This document shows, piece after piece, positions 1 to 8,046 of a stretch of 64,000 bases of DNA (position 1 is its first letter; each line of letters starts with the position of its first letter). A program made the translations under genes and the position numbers. The notes below the pieces were generated by a model, which was given only the letters and a program-made list of their open reading frames with translations, was not told the origin of the DNA and made no database searches. The DNA lies in assembly GCF_001650025.1 (NCBI RefSeq), contig NZ_LVVY01000062.1, positions 46,868-110,867 on the forward strand, in the 5' to 3' direction. The DNA comes from Devosia elaeis (GTDB lineage Bacteria; Pseudomonadota; Alphaproteobacteria; Rhizobiales; Devosiaceae).

Positions 1-1
1 A

Positions 2-907
2 GAGACTGGAATGCCTTGGGCGTCGAGGACAAAAGGCGTGATGCACGCCTGTGGTCATGATGGCCACACCGCGATGTTGCTGGGGGCGGCCCGAGAACTG
101 GCGCAGGGACGCGCGTTCAACGGAACGGTGGCTGTTGTTTTCCAACCCGCCGAGGAGGGCGGGGGCGGCGGAAAGGCGATGGTAGATGATGGCCTGATGG
201 ATCGGTTCGGGATTAACGAAATCTACGCCATGCACACAGAGCCGGCTCTGGCGATTGGACGTTTCGCAACCACATATGGCCCGTTTGGCGCATCGGCAGA
301 CGCGTTCAGGATTAGGATCGACGGCAAGGGCGCCCATGGTGCGGAACCACAGGATGGAATTGACCCTCTTGTGGTGGGCGCAAACATTCTACTGGCGCTG
401 CAAACAATCGTGTCGCGTAACATTCATCCTCGCCAAAGTGCCGTGGTGACCGTCGGGTGGCTGAACGCGGGGAAAGCTGGCAATGTCATCCCGCAATTTG
501 CCGAGATGGGCGGCACGACCAGGACTTTTGATCCTGCTGTTCGAGATGTGATCGAAGAGCGCGTGCTGGCTATCGCTGAGAAGATGGCGGAAGCATATGG
601 AGCCAAAGCGACTGTCAGTTACAAGCGCATGTTCCCGCCGTTGGTCAATCCTGCTCTGGAGACGGCCTTTGCCGTTCGAACCGCCCGATTACTGGTCGGC
701 GAAAACAACGTCAACGATGCTGTTGAACCGGTCATGGGATCGGAGGACTTCGCATTCATGCTTGAAGCGCGGCCGGGCAACATGATGCAAATCGGCAATG
801 GGGGCGGCGCAGGTCTTCATGAGGCCACGTTTGACTTCAACGACCAGGCTATCCCATTTGGAATCGCGTATTTTCGAAAGCTCGTTGAGGGCCGAATGCC
901 TCTCTGA
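2..907 (+). CDS. M20-family amidohydrolase (N-acyl amino acid / hippurate hydrolase type), 5' end outside window
   Basis: This is a zinc-dependent M20/M28-fold amidohydrolase that would cleave an N-acyl bond of an amino acid or similar amide in the cytoplasm. The reading frame is open from base 2 and codes for ETG before the first ATG at 11, which matches the family, so the first quarter of the gene lies upstream of the window. Visible motifs are the metal site HACGHDGH just after the start, the catalytic QPAEEGGGG stretch, a later MH ligand (AMHTEP) and the C-terminal GSEDFAF metal motif. The dimerisation insert lies between them. The family is about 390 residues; 301 codons are visible here. 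The DNA looks less GC-rich than the genes from 1.2 kb on. The exact substrate is not determinable. Confidence 0.9.
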   Translation, partial: ETGMPWASRTKGVMHACGHDGHTAMLLGAARELAQGRAFNGTVAVVFQPAEEGGGGGKAMVDDGLMDRFGINEIYAMHTEPALAIGRFATTYGPFGASADAFRIRIDGKGAHGAEPQDGIDPLVVGANILLALQTIVSRNIHPRQSAVVTVGWLNAGKAGNVIPQFAEMGGTTRTFDPAVRDVIEERVLAIAEKMAEAYGAKATVSYKRMFPPLVNPALETAFAVRTARLLVGENNVNDAVEPVMGSEDFAFMLEARPGNMMQIGNGGGAGLHEATFDFNDQAIPFGIAYFRKLVEGRMPL

Positions 908-1237
908 TTGGAAAGTCAGATCGCACCCCTTGCCGGTCCGCGGGGACCCTTCATTGCTGCCGCCGATTACGCGCTACGGCGCGTTCACCCGGTTCTGAGC
1001 CGGTATTTGCCGGCTTGCTGGGTCTTGCTCATCCGTGAACTTTTCGGCGCATGCATTCGCGCGCGAAATCGTCGTCGTTTCGTTGAACAGGGTTCCGAAA
1101 TTCCGGGCGACGATTCCTCAAATCATTTCGGGATGAATCCGGTGCGGACTGAAAAATGTATTTAAGGGCTGGGTTGACAAAATTTTTCAAATTGCCCTTC
1201 TTGTTCCGCCTCTCGACTATTGAAGGGGTTTTAATTC
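908..1237. other. Intergenic stretch, no gene seen
   Basis: These 330 bases separate the amidohydrolase from the next gene. Short open frames are present but none has a Shine-Dalgarno sequence or a recognisable product. The last 80 bases are AT-rich (polyA/T patches such as aaaatttttcaaattg) and probably hold the promoter of the gene at 1238. Confidence 0.5.
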
Positions 1238-2167
1238 ATGAAGCATTTCAATTACATTGGCGCAGGCCCTTATTGTTATTCAAATTCATTTTCCATGATG
1301 TTTGGCCGGGATGCTCCCGATATTGCGGTCATCGAATTCGCGACGGGCAGCCCGTTCGGCATGCAACTCGTCGGCGGCACCTTGCCCTTTTTCGATCCTT
1401 ATGGGTGGACGCCCGAGGCCGGTTTCGACGGCGCACTCGAGGCCATGGGCTGGCTTTCAACCTCGGAAAGTGGGGGGACGCCGCAAGAGGCGCTGGACCG
1501 GCTCAAGGCCGCTCTTGCCACAGGTCCGGTCTGGGTCGGCCCGGTGGAGATGGGGTGGCTGAGGCACCAGCCCGGGAAGGACGGCCCCATGGCTGCGGAC
1601 CATTATATCGTTGTGCTCGCGGTCGAGAATGGCCGGGTGACGATGCATGATCCCGAAGGACACCCCTTCGCGTCCCTGCCGCTCGACGATTTCATGGCCG
1701 CCTGGCAGGCGGAAACCCTGGACCATGGCCAGCCCTATACGATGCGGACCGGTTTCCGGGGTGTGCGAGAGGTCGCCGAGGAGGACATCATCAGGGCCTC
1801 ATTGCCCGAGGCGGTCCGGTTGTTGTCCATGCAGTGTACGCAACACCTGCCCGATGGCACGCTCGGCAATGCCGAGGCGGCCGAGGCTCTTGCAGCCATG
1901 ATTGAGGGCGGGTGCGGCGATAATCTTCGCGGCCACCTGATCCATTTCGCGATACGCGTCGGCGCCAGGCGGCTTGCCGATGCTGCAACCTGCCTGGCGC
2001 GGATCGGCCATGCCGACGCCGCGCAGATCGCTTCAAAACAGGCCCAACTCGTCGGGTCGCTGCAATATCCCCTGACTCTGGGGCTGGATGACGAGGCGGC
2101 CACCACGCTCAGGCAGCTTGGCCCTACATATGACGCCCTGCTCGCTGCGCTACGGAACGCAGGGTAG
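1238..2167 (+). CDS. Uncharacterised protein with papain-like (C39/BtrH-type) N-terminal domain
   Basis: The product has 309 residues and no signal peptide or membrane segment. The N-terminal part (about 1-165) shows the order Cys13 (GPYCYSN), His122 (DHYIVV) and Asp138 (HDPEG). This is the Cys-His-Asp order of papain-fold peptidases and of the acyltransferase-like BtrH N-terminal family. A conserved-looking TGSPFG segment lies at 36-41. The C-terminal half is Ala-rich and helical, of unknown role. The start follows gaagggg about ten bases upstream. It stands alone between the amidohydrolase and a convergent cupin gene. It may be a cysteine peptidase, amidase or acyl transferase; the fold assignment is inferred from motif order only. 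Confidence 0.6.
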   Translation: MKHFNYIGAGPYCYSNSFSMMFGRDAPDIAVIEFATGSPFGMQLVGGTLPFFDPYGWTPEAGFDGALEAMGWLSTSESGGTPQEALDRLKAALATGPVWVGPVEMGWLRHQPGKDGPMAADHYIVVLAVENGRVTMHDPEGHPFASLPLDDFMAAWQAETLDHGQPYTMRTGFRGVREVAEEDIIRASLPEAVRLLSMQCTQHLPDGTLGNAEAAEALAAMIEGGCGDNLRGHLIHFAIRVGARRLADAATCLARIGHADAAQIASKQAQLVGSLQYPLTLGLDDEAATTLRQLGPTYDALLAALRNAG

Positions 2168-2173
2168 CACGTT

Positions 2174-2206
2174 GCGGAGGGCCATGGCTCGGACATGGTC
2201 CTCCGC
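2174..2206 (+). terminator. Hairpin after the papain-like gene
   Basis: A 13-base-pair stem with one G-T wobble (left arm 2174-2186, right arm 2194-2206, 7-base loop) begins seven bases after the stop codon. There is no T-run, so it may stabilise the 3' end or act weakly as a terminator between convergent genes. Confidence 0.45.
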
Positions 2207-2334
2207 TGCATCGCTCTCGGCCCGACGAGGCTAGGCCAGCCGGAAGAGCGAGATCGTCACGCCGCCGGCGCCATGGGCTGGTGTCGTACCCGAGAGGCGC
2301 AGCCCACGGGAGGGTGGGCTGCTGGGGGTAAGGA

Positions 2335-3288
2335 TCAGTGTGGCGTGGGCCAGTGGTGCGATCCGAAGGGGTAGCCGTTGATCGCGATGCGCGTCGAGGG
2401 CGTGTCCCCATGGAAGGCGGCCCGATGGAACCGGCCGGGCGGCACATAGACCACATCGCCGGCATCGGCGACGAAGAAATCCGCGCCTTCGATCAGGTAG
2501 CTGATCTGGCCTTCCATCACGAACCAGAACTCGGCGTAGTCCACGTGGAAATGGCCGATATTGGTCGGAGAGGGGACGCCATTGGCGGTGCCGCGTATGA
2601 TGTTGACGAAGCTGCGATCGTCCCTGGTGAGGGGGCCGTTCGGTCCCTTTTCGGTGTTCTCGACTTCCCAGAAGAAGTCCAGATAGGGCTTGCTGTCCTG
2701 GCGCTCATAGGTATCGGGCTTGTCCAGGCGGCTCAGATACCATTCGTGCCCCTCCGGAGCTTCCGGCAGGTCGGCCTCGGCCGCTTCGGGATAGAGCAGG
2801 GTGGCATTGGCGTTGAAGATCTCGAAATGCAATGAGGGACCGTCGCCCACATTGGCCAGGGTGAAGGGCGTGCGGAACGGTACCTGAACCATGAAGCCCT
2901 TGGTGGCGACGAAGGGGTCCTGGTCGCCAATGGTGACCTCGACTTCGCCGTCCCAGACGATGAAGCTGGTCCGGTGATCGGCGAGCAGCAGGGTGGGGGA
3001 TGTTTCCCCCGCCGCCATTTGCACATAGGCGGCCCTCAAATGCTTGTCGTCAACGACCTGGTGATGCCAGCTGTCCTCGCCTTCATGGCTGGCCAGGACC
3101 TCGGAAAGCCTGGTGTGCATCTGGTGCACGCCGGTATAGGGCGCAGGCTCGACCGGCTTCGGAGTCCAGGCGAGCACGGGGGGCGGGGCGTCGGCGCTCT
3201 GGGCCATGGCAATGCCGCCCAGGCCCATATTCAACGACAGGGCGCCCAGAACGGCGATCCCAAGCCCTGCTAACCTTGATCTACTCAC
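2335..3288 (-). CDS. Exported two-domain cupin protein
   Basis: The product is 317 residues, starting at the GTG at 3288, which has an excellent aaggaggagg ribosome site. Upstream in-frame ATG codons lack one. Residues 1-30 form a Sec signal peptide ending AMAQ. Two cupin barrels follow. The second has a clear metal site (GHFHVDYAEFW, then PPGRFHRA); the first is more degenerate (LLADHRTSF, VPFRTPF). Such proteins bind a metal and either isomerise or oxygenate small molecules or simply bind ligand; the reaction is unknown. It sits 440 bases from the IclR regulator on the same strand, and a copy of the putative IclR operator lies 93-109 bases upstream of its start, which ties it to the sugar-acid cluster. 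Confidence 0.8.
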   Translation of the reverse strand: MSRSRLAGLGIAVLGALSLNMGLGGIAMAQSADAPPPVLAWTPKPVEPAPYTGVHQMHTRLSEVLASHEGEDSWHHQVVDDKHLRAAYVQMAAGETSPTLLLADHRTSFIVWDGEVEVTIGDQDPFVATKGFMVQVPFRTPFTLANVGDGPSLHFEIFNANATLLYPEAAEADLPEAPEGHEWYLSRLDKPDTYERQDSKPYLDFFWEVENTEKGPNGPLTRDDRSFVNIIRGTANGVPSPTNIGHFHVDYAEFWFVMEGQISYLIEGADFFVADAGDVVYVPPGRFHRAAFHGDTPSTRIAINGYPFGSHHWPTPH

Positions 3289-3380
3289 GGCCTCCTCCTT
3301 TTTCTTCCGCAAGAACAAAGATGTATGCGTGCGCGGCAACAGCGGAACCACAAGCCGGTCCAGCCGCTGCGAACACTGAC

Positions 3381-3397
3381 TGTCCACGATATGGGCG
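3381..3397 (+). promoter_or_regulatory. Putative IclR operator C (cupin gene)
   Basis: TGTCCACGATATGGGCG matches the 17-base pattern TRTCCACNATWTRGRCR seen at three other promoters of this cluster (4588-4604, 11025-11041 reverse, 11125-11141). It has inverted half-sites TGTCC and GGGC. A partial repeat, tgtccatag, starts at 3401. It lies 93-109 bases upstream of the cupin start. No experimental support. Confidence 0.55.
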
Positions 3398-3515
3398 AAC
3401 TGTCCATAGAATGGTGAGGGATGGCGGCGCAGGTTGTCAAGCCCGCGGGGGGCCAGAAGTCGTTCCGTGCAGCAGCGCATTGGAGCGGTTCAGGTTCTGA
3501 CGGAAGCGGCTCCAT

Positions 3516-3611
3516 CGCCCCCTCCCCCTTGCGGGGAGGGACGGGGAGGGGGTGGTTTGGCTGCCAACGATGGGACCCCCACCCCCAACCCCTCCCCTCA
3601 AGGGGGAGGGA
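3516..3611. repeat. GC-rich palindromic intergenic repeat (family A)
   Basis: Two inverted elements of the type cccctcccccttgcggggaggg and aacccctcccctcaagggggaggg face each other with a short spacer. Related copies occur at 27000, 35629, 35748, 40184, 46791 and 54520, always between genes. The rest of 3289-3727 holds operator C, no gene, and upstream sequence of the cupin gene. Confidence 0.7.
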
Positions 3612-3727
3612 GCAAAAGGCCACGATTTCAGCCAAGAGCGAGCCGATCTAGCGGGCGCGCGCGATCACGCCCCGTCCAGGTCGAAGACCGCAATGGCGGG
3701 AAACGCGCGAGAATGGGCCGGTCTGGC

Positions 3728-4522
3728 CTAGATGATCACGGCGAGCTTTGCGGTGATGTCTTTTGCGGTCTTGAACACCAGGCTGGCGATCTTCGCATGA
3801 CGTTCGGGATCATGGCGATAGACCGGCATGCTGACGCTGATGGCGCCAACCGGCTCCCCCGATCGATCGAAGATCGGGCTGCCGACGCAGCGGATATCGG
3901 GCTCGTTTTCCTCGTCATCGAAGGCATAGCCGCGCTCGCGTGACTTGATCAGTTCCTTCCGCAGCCTGTCGGGATCGGTATAGGTTTTCTCCGTATGCCG
4001 GCGGAGCGTGAGCTGGCCGAGCACCTCGTTCAGACGGTCGTCGGACAGGCCGGAGAGCCAGGCCTTGCCCACCGAGGTCGAGTGCAGTTCCACCTGTCCG
4101 CCGATGCTGGTCTTCATCTGGACCGTGTTCGAGCCCTCGATCTTGTCGATATAGACCATGCGATTGGAGCTCGGGACCGCCAGATGCACCACCTCGTCGG
4201 TGGCATCGCGCAGCGAGACGAGGAATTCGCGCGCAACGGTGCGCAAATCCGAGCTTTCCCAGGTCTTGGCGGCGAGTTGCAGCAAGCGGGGGCCCAGCCG
4301 ATAGGTGCCGTCCTCGCGGTGATGCACGACGAGTTGCTCGGCCACCAGGGCCGCGACCAGCCGGTATACGGTGCCGCGCGGGAAGGGGACGCTCTTGGTG
4401 AGCTGTCCAATGTCCAGGCCTCGCGGCGCGTCGGCAATGGACTGCAGGACCGTCATAAACTTGGAAAAGGACGCCGCACCCTGCACCTGGTTGCCGGTCC
4501 GGGCGTTCTCGTCATCCTGCAT
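3728..4522 (-). CDS. IclR-family transcriptional regulator
   Basis: A DNA-binding regulator of catabolic genes, 264 residues. The start at 4522 is preferred because GGAGG sits eight bases before it; the upstream in-frame ATG at 4552 has no ribosome site. Residues about 15-75 form the winged helix-turn-helix (TVLQSIADAPRGLDIGQLT, then FPRGTVYRLVAAL). Residues about 90-255 form the IclR effector domain, with the typical ATDEVVHLAV, STSVGKAWL and CVGSPIFDRSGEPVGAISV blocks. The divergent neighbour starts at 4754 and an operator-like site lies between them. Copies of that site stand before the cupin, alcohol dehydrogenase and hydroxyacid dehydrogenase genes, so it probably regulates itself and all of these. 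The effector is unknown. Confidence 0.93.
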   Translation of the reverse strand: MQDDENARTGNQVQGAASFSKFMTVLQSIADAPRGLDIGQLTKSVPFPRGTVYRLVAALVAEQLVVHHREDGTYRLGPRLLQLAAKTWESSDLRTVAREFLVSLRDATDEVVHLAVPSSNRMVYIDKIEGSNTVQMKTSIGGQVELHSTSVGKAWLSGLSDDRLNEVLGQLTLRRHTEKTYTDPDRLRKELIKSRERGYAFDDEENEPDIRCVGSPIFDRSGEPVGAISVSMPVYRHDPERHAKIASLVFKTAKDITAKLAVII

Positions 4523-4578
4523 TGCGCGGTCCTCCATATCGGAACTTGACATCCCCGATGCTCATCGGTACTCAATTA

Positions 4579-4605
4579 TGGGCACTATGTCCACAATATA
4601 GACAT
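4579..4605. promoter_or_regulatory. Putative IclR operator A, in the iclR/DUF1330 divergent region
   Basis: The core at 4588-4604, TGTCCACAATATAGACA, is an inverted repeat (atgtc, nine bases, gacat). A third half-site, tgggca, lies on its left at 4579-4584. The reverse complement of 11024-11050 matches 4579-4605 at 20 of 27 positions. A palindrome plus one extra half-site is the layout known for the IclR-family regulators PcaU and PobR. Confidence 0.6.
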
Positions 4606-4753
4606 CGCCTTCTCGTGTCGTCCTGGGGGGAGACAGGCCGACTACTGCATATCAGCCGCCAGGCCCGCTGGTAGCAAGCCGTAGTCGCGGAGATCCTGTG
4701 CGTAACCTGACGCGTCCAGACACTTGAACCGCGAATTGCCGGAGGAGGAAATC

Positions 4754-5044
4754 ATGAGCAAGAAGGGCTATTGGGTCGCGATGGTCGATATCGCGGACCA
4801 GGAGGGCTACAAGGAATATATCGCACTCAACAAGGCGGCCTTCGACAAGTTCGGCGCCAAGTTCATCGTGCGGGCCGGCAAGAGCGAAATCATGGAAGGC
4901 GCTTCCGCCAATCGCTTGGCGGTCATTGAGTTCGCCGACTTCGATACGGCCCTGGCATGCTACAATTCTCCCGAATACCAGACGGCGCTGCGCGTCCGCG
5001 AGAAATATTCCAAGGCTCATTTCGCCGTCGTGGAAGGTGTGTGA
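4754..5044 (+). CDS. DUF1330 family protein
   Basis: A 96-residue cytoplasmic protein of the DUF1330 family (small alpha/beta ferredoxin-like barrel, usually dimeric). The start at 4754 follows a strong ggaggagg site. Visible family features are YWVAMVDI at the start, GAKFIVRAGK in the middle, and NRLAVIEFADFDTALACYNSPEYQ, where the SPEYQ segment is characteristic. No enzymatic activity is established for the family. It is the first gene of the unit that continues into the TRAP transporter about 100 bases downstream, and it reads away from the IclR gene, so it is probably induced with the transporter. Confidence 0.88.
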   Translation: MSKKGYWVAMVDIADQEGYKEYIALNKAAFDKFGAKFIVRAGKSEIMEGASANRLAVIEFADFDTALACYNSPEYQTALRVREKYSKAHFAVVEGV

Positions 5045-5149
5045 TGAGCCGGGAATGCGCTGACCGCCCCGCGGCAAAACACGGCCGAACGCTCTCCTCT
5101 GCGCCAAGCGCCCGCCCGGCGGGGACGGCCCTGACGTCCGGGAGCCGAA

Positions 5150-5701
5150 ATGCCTAGGCCATTGCAAAGTCTCAACAAGATCATCGACATCCTGGTCGTG
5201 GCCGGAATGGCCGTAATGAGCGCGATGGTCTTCCTGAACGTCGTGCTCCGCTATGGCTTCAATTCCGGCATCCCCATCTCCGTCGAGCTGTCCCGGATCA
5301 TCTTCGTCTGGGTCGTCATGCTCGGATCGATCGTCGCGCTGGCCAATGGCGCGCATCTGGCGGTCGATGCATTCGTGGCCAGGCTGCCGCCCAAGGGGCG
5401 ATATATCTGCTTCCTCGTCGCCCACGCGCTGATGCTCTGGTGCTGCTGGCTCCTGTGGCAGGGCAGCTGGACCCAGACGATGCTGAACTGGAACAACCAC
5501 GCCGCGCTTTCGGGGCTCTCGGTCGGCTACGTCTATGCGTCGGGCCTGGTGGCGGCATTGCTGATGGGCATGCTGCTGGTGATCAATCTTTATAAGTCGC
5601 TGCGCGGAGAACTGCCGCCCACCTGGTCGGGCGTCACCGAAAACAGCCCGCCTGCCGAGGCCATCGCTGCCGCGGCCGCCATCAAGGAGCAGGCCAAATG
5701 A
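5150..5701 (+). CDS. TRAP transporter small permease (DctQ)
   Basis: The small membrane subunit of a tripartite ATP-independent periplasmic transporter, 183 residues. Four hydrophobic helices are visible at about 13-33, 50-70, 87-108 and 130-150, as expected for DctQ. The segment SVELSRIIFVWVVMLGS is typical of the family. It overlaps the large permease gene by four bases (ATGA), so the two are translationally coupled. With the large permease and the binding protein it should import an organic or sugar acid using the sodium or proton gradient. Confidence 0.9.
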   Translation: MPRPLQSLNKIIDILVVAGMAVMSAMVFLNVVLRYGFNSGIPISVELSRIIFVWVVMLGSIVALANGAHLAVDAFVARLPPKGRYICFLVAHALMLWCCWLLWQGSWTQTMLNWNNHAALSGLSVGYVYASGLVAALLMGMLLVINLYKSLRGELPPTWSGVTENSPPAEAIAAAAAIKEQAK

Positions 5702-6975
5702 CGGTGGTCGTCTTTCTGGGCTCCCTGCTGGGCGCCATCGGCATCGGCGTGCCGATCAGCTTTGCCTTGATGGTCGCCGGCGTGGCGCTGATGCTGTTGT
5801 TCGGCAATCTCGACGCGCAAATCCTGGCGCAAAAGCTCATCGACGGCGCCGACTCCTATCCGCTGATGGCCATCCCGTTCTTCCTGATCGCCGGTGAACT
5901 GATGAACGCGGGCGGGCTTTCGCGCCGCATCGTGGCGTTCGCGCTGGCCCTGTTCGGGCACCTACGCGGCGGGCTCGGCTATGTCGTTATCGGCACCGGC
6001 CTCATCCTTGCCAGTTTGTCGGGTTCGGCCATTGCCGATACGGCGACCCTGGCCGTGATGCTGATCCCGCTCATGCGGCAGGCGGGCTATGACATTCCCC
6101 GCTCCAGCGGCCTCATGGCGGCCACGGGCATCATCGCGCCCATCATTCCGCCGTCGGTGGGGTTCGTCATCCTTGGCGTTACCGCCAATATTTCCATCGT
6201 CAGCCTGTTCCTGGCCGGCATTGTGCCCGGCCTGCTGATGGCGGCCAGCCTGACAATTACCTGGTGGCTCCTGTCGCGCAAGGATACGGCAAATGTCCTG
6301 CCGCGCCAGCCGCTGTCGGAAGTGCTCAAGAGCCTGGTTTCGGCGGTATGGGCCCTGTTCCTGCCGGTGATCATCCTGGTCGGCCTGCGCTTCGGCGTGT
6401 TCACGCCAACCGAAGCCGGCGTGATCGCGGCGGCCTATGCGCTCTTTGTCGGTCTCTTCGTTTATCGCGAACTGACGCCGGCAAAGCTCTATGAGGCCTT
6501 GCTGGCGGCGGGGCGCATGACTGCGGTGATCATGCTGCTGGTTGCGGCCTCGATGGTCACGGCCTTCATGATCGCGATCGCCAATCTGCCGGGCGCGCTC
6601 ATTAGCATGCTCAGCCCGTTCATGGACTCGCCGACCATGCTGATGGCAGCGATTGCGCTGATGGTGTTCATCATCGGCATGGTGCTCGATTTCGCGCCGG
6701 CGATCGCGATCCTGGTGCCGGTATTCATGCCTGTGGTGAAGACCGCCGGAATCGACCCGATCTATTTCGGCGTCATTTTCCTGATGGTCGCCGCAATAGG
6801 CATGATCACGCCGCCCGTGGGGGCGGTGCTCAATACAGTATGCGGGATCAGCAAGATTTCCATGGCCGCAGTGGTCAAAGGGGTCTGGCCGTTCCTTTTG
6901 GCGGAAGTACTCGTCGTGGTCCTTCTGATCATTTTCCCGGACCTGGTCCTGGTCCCGATGTCCTGGTTCAGATAA
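5698..6975 (+). CDS. TRAP transporter large permease (DctM)
   Basis: The transport channel subunit of the TRAP system, 425 residues with about twelve hydrophobic helices. It carries the conserved DctM features LMAIPFFLIAGELMNAGGLS, the LSGSAIADTATL block and the MAATGIIAPIIPPS block. A second half repeats this topology and ends in APAIAILVPVF and MITPPVGAVLN. It overlaps the small permease by four bases and is followed 17 bases later by the binding-protein gene, giving the order Q-M-P. The substrate is inferred only from neighbours: probably a sugar acid. Confidence 0.95.
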   Translation: MTVVVFLGSLLGAIGIGVPISFALMVAGVALMLLFGNLDAQILAQKLIDGADSYPLMAIPFFLIAGELMNAGGLSRRIVAFALALFGHLRGGLGYVVIGTGLILASLSGSAIADTATLAVMLIPLMRQAGYDIPRSSGLMAATGIIAPIIPPSVGFVILGVTANISIVSLFLAGIVPGLLMAASLTITWWLLSRKDTANVLPRQPLSEVLKSLVSAVWALFLPVIILVGLRFGVFTPTEAGVIAAAYALFVGLFVYRELTPAKLYEALLAAGRMTAVIMLLVAASMVTAFMIAIANLPGALISMLSPFMDSPTMLMAAIALMVFIIGMVLDFAPAIAILVPVFMPVVKTAGIDPIYFGVIFLMVAAIGMITPPVGAVLNTVCGISKISMAAVVKGVWPFLLAEVLVVVLLIIFPDLVLVPMSWFR

Positions 6976-6992
6976 TTAGAGGAGGAGTAGAA

Positions 6993-7985
6993 ATGAAGAA
7001 TTTAGTGCCCCTTGCGGCGCTGGTCGGCCTGCTGGCCGTGTCAGTGCCGGCCCATGCCCAAACCGCCCGGCTCGGCTATGTGCCGACGGAAGACCATCCG
7101 GTCGGCATGGCATCCGTGTTCTTCGCCGAAAAGGTGAAGGAGAAGACGGATGGCCGGATCACTATCGAGACGTTCGGCAATGGCGTGCTCGGCAGCGAGC
7201 CGCAATTGCAATCGTCCATCCAGGGCGGTTTCCTGGACGTGATGGTGGGACCCACCTCCAACCTTGTGGGCACGGTCCCCGAATACCTGATCTTCGACCT
7301 TCCCTTCTTCTATCCGGACTTCGAGGCGGTTGACGCCGTGATGGACGGCGATGTCGGCAAGTTCCTCTTCGAACGTCTCGACACGGAGATGGGCATTGTC
7401 GGCCTGGCCTATTGGGACAATGGCTTCCGCCACATCACCAATGCGGTTCGCCCGATCAACACTATCGAGGACCTGAGCGGGCTCAAGATCCGCGTGATCC
7501 CCAATCCGCTGTTCCTTTCCACGTTCGAGACGCTCGGTACCAATCCGGTGCCGTTGCCCTATCCCGAACTCTACAATGCCCTGGAAAGCGGGGCGGTGGA
7601 GGCCCAGGAGACCCCGGTGGGCCTGATCCATTCCAGCCGCTTCTATGAAGTGCAGGACCATCTGGCGCTGACGGGCCACGTCTATACCCCGTTCGTGCTG
7701 CTCGCCAGCAAGCGCTGGTTCGACGGCCTCAGCGACGAGGACCGCGCCGCGGTGCTCGAAGCGGCACAGGAAGCCGCCGTCTACCAGCGGGATCTCTCGC
7801 GGTCCGATGCCGACCGCCTGACGGGCCTGCTCGAGGAAGAGGGCATGCAGGTTACCCGCCTTACCGAGGAAGAGATGGCCAAGCTGCGCGAACGCGTTGC
7901 CCCGGTCGTCGAGCGGTTCAGCGAGGAGATCGGCACCGACCTCGTGCAACAGGCACGCGCCGCCATGGACGCGGTTGCCGACTAA
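6993..7985 (+). CDS. TRAP transporter solute-binding protein (DctP)
   Basis: The periplasmic binding protein of the TRAP system, 330 residues. The start at 6993 follows aggaggag. Residues 1-22 form a signal peptide cleaved after AHA. The mature part has the DctP fold features: YWDNGFRHITN, the substrate-carboxylate arginine in GLKIRV (about Arg167), and PYPELYNALESGAVEAQE. Arg167 is expected to form the salt bridge to a carboxylate ligand. A clear terminator hairpin follows 15 bases after the stop, so this gene ends the main transcript that begins with the DUF1330 gene. Confidence 0.93.
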   Translation: MKNLVPLAALVGLLAVSVPAHAQTARLGYVPTEDHPVGMASVFFAEKVKEKTDGRITIETFGNGVLGSEPQLQSSIQGGFLDVMVGPTSNLVGTVPEYLIFDLPFFYPDFEAVDAVMDGDVGKFLFERLDTEMGIVGLAYWDNGFRHITNAVRPINTIEDLSGLKIRVIPNPLFLSTFETLGTNPVPLPYPELYNALESGAVEAQETPVGLIHSSRFYEVQDHLALTGHVYTPFVLLASKRWFDGLSDEDRAAVLEAAQEAAVYQRDLSRSDADRLTGLLEEEGMQVTRLTEEEMAKLRERVAPVVERFSEEIGTDLVQQARAAMDAVAD

Positions 7986-7999
7986 ATAGACAGGTCATG

Positions 8000-8034
8000 C
8001 TGTAGCCGGGCGCGCCTGGCTACAGCCATTTTTT
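8000..8034 (+). terminator. Intrinsic terminator after dctP
   Basis: A perfect 8-base-pair stem (ctgtagcc at 8000-8007, ggctacag at 8018-8025) is followed after three bases by six T. It separates the TRAP genes from the AraD1-type gene. Confidence 0.8.
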
Positions 8035-8046
8035 AAAGAGTTTCTC

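Noticed and set aside
3516..3611. Repeated GC-rich units as a CRISPR array
   Set aside because: There are no regularly spaced identical repeats with unique spacers and no cas genes in the window; these are dispersed palindromes.
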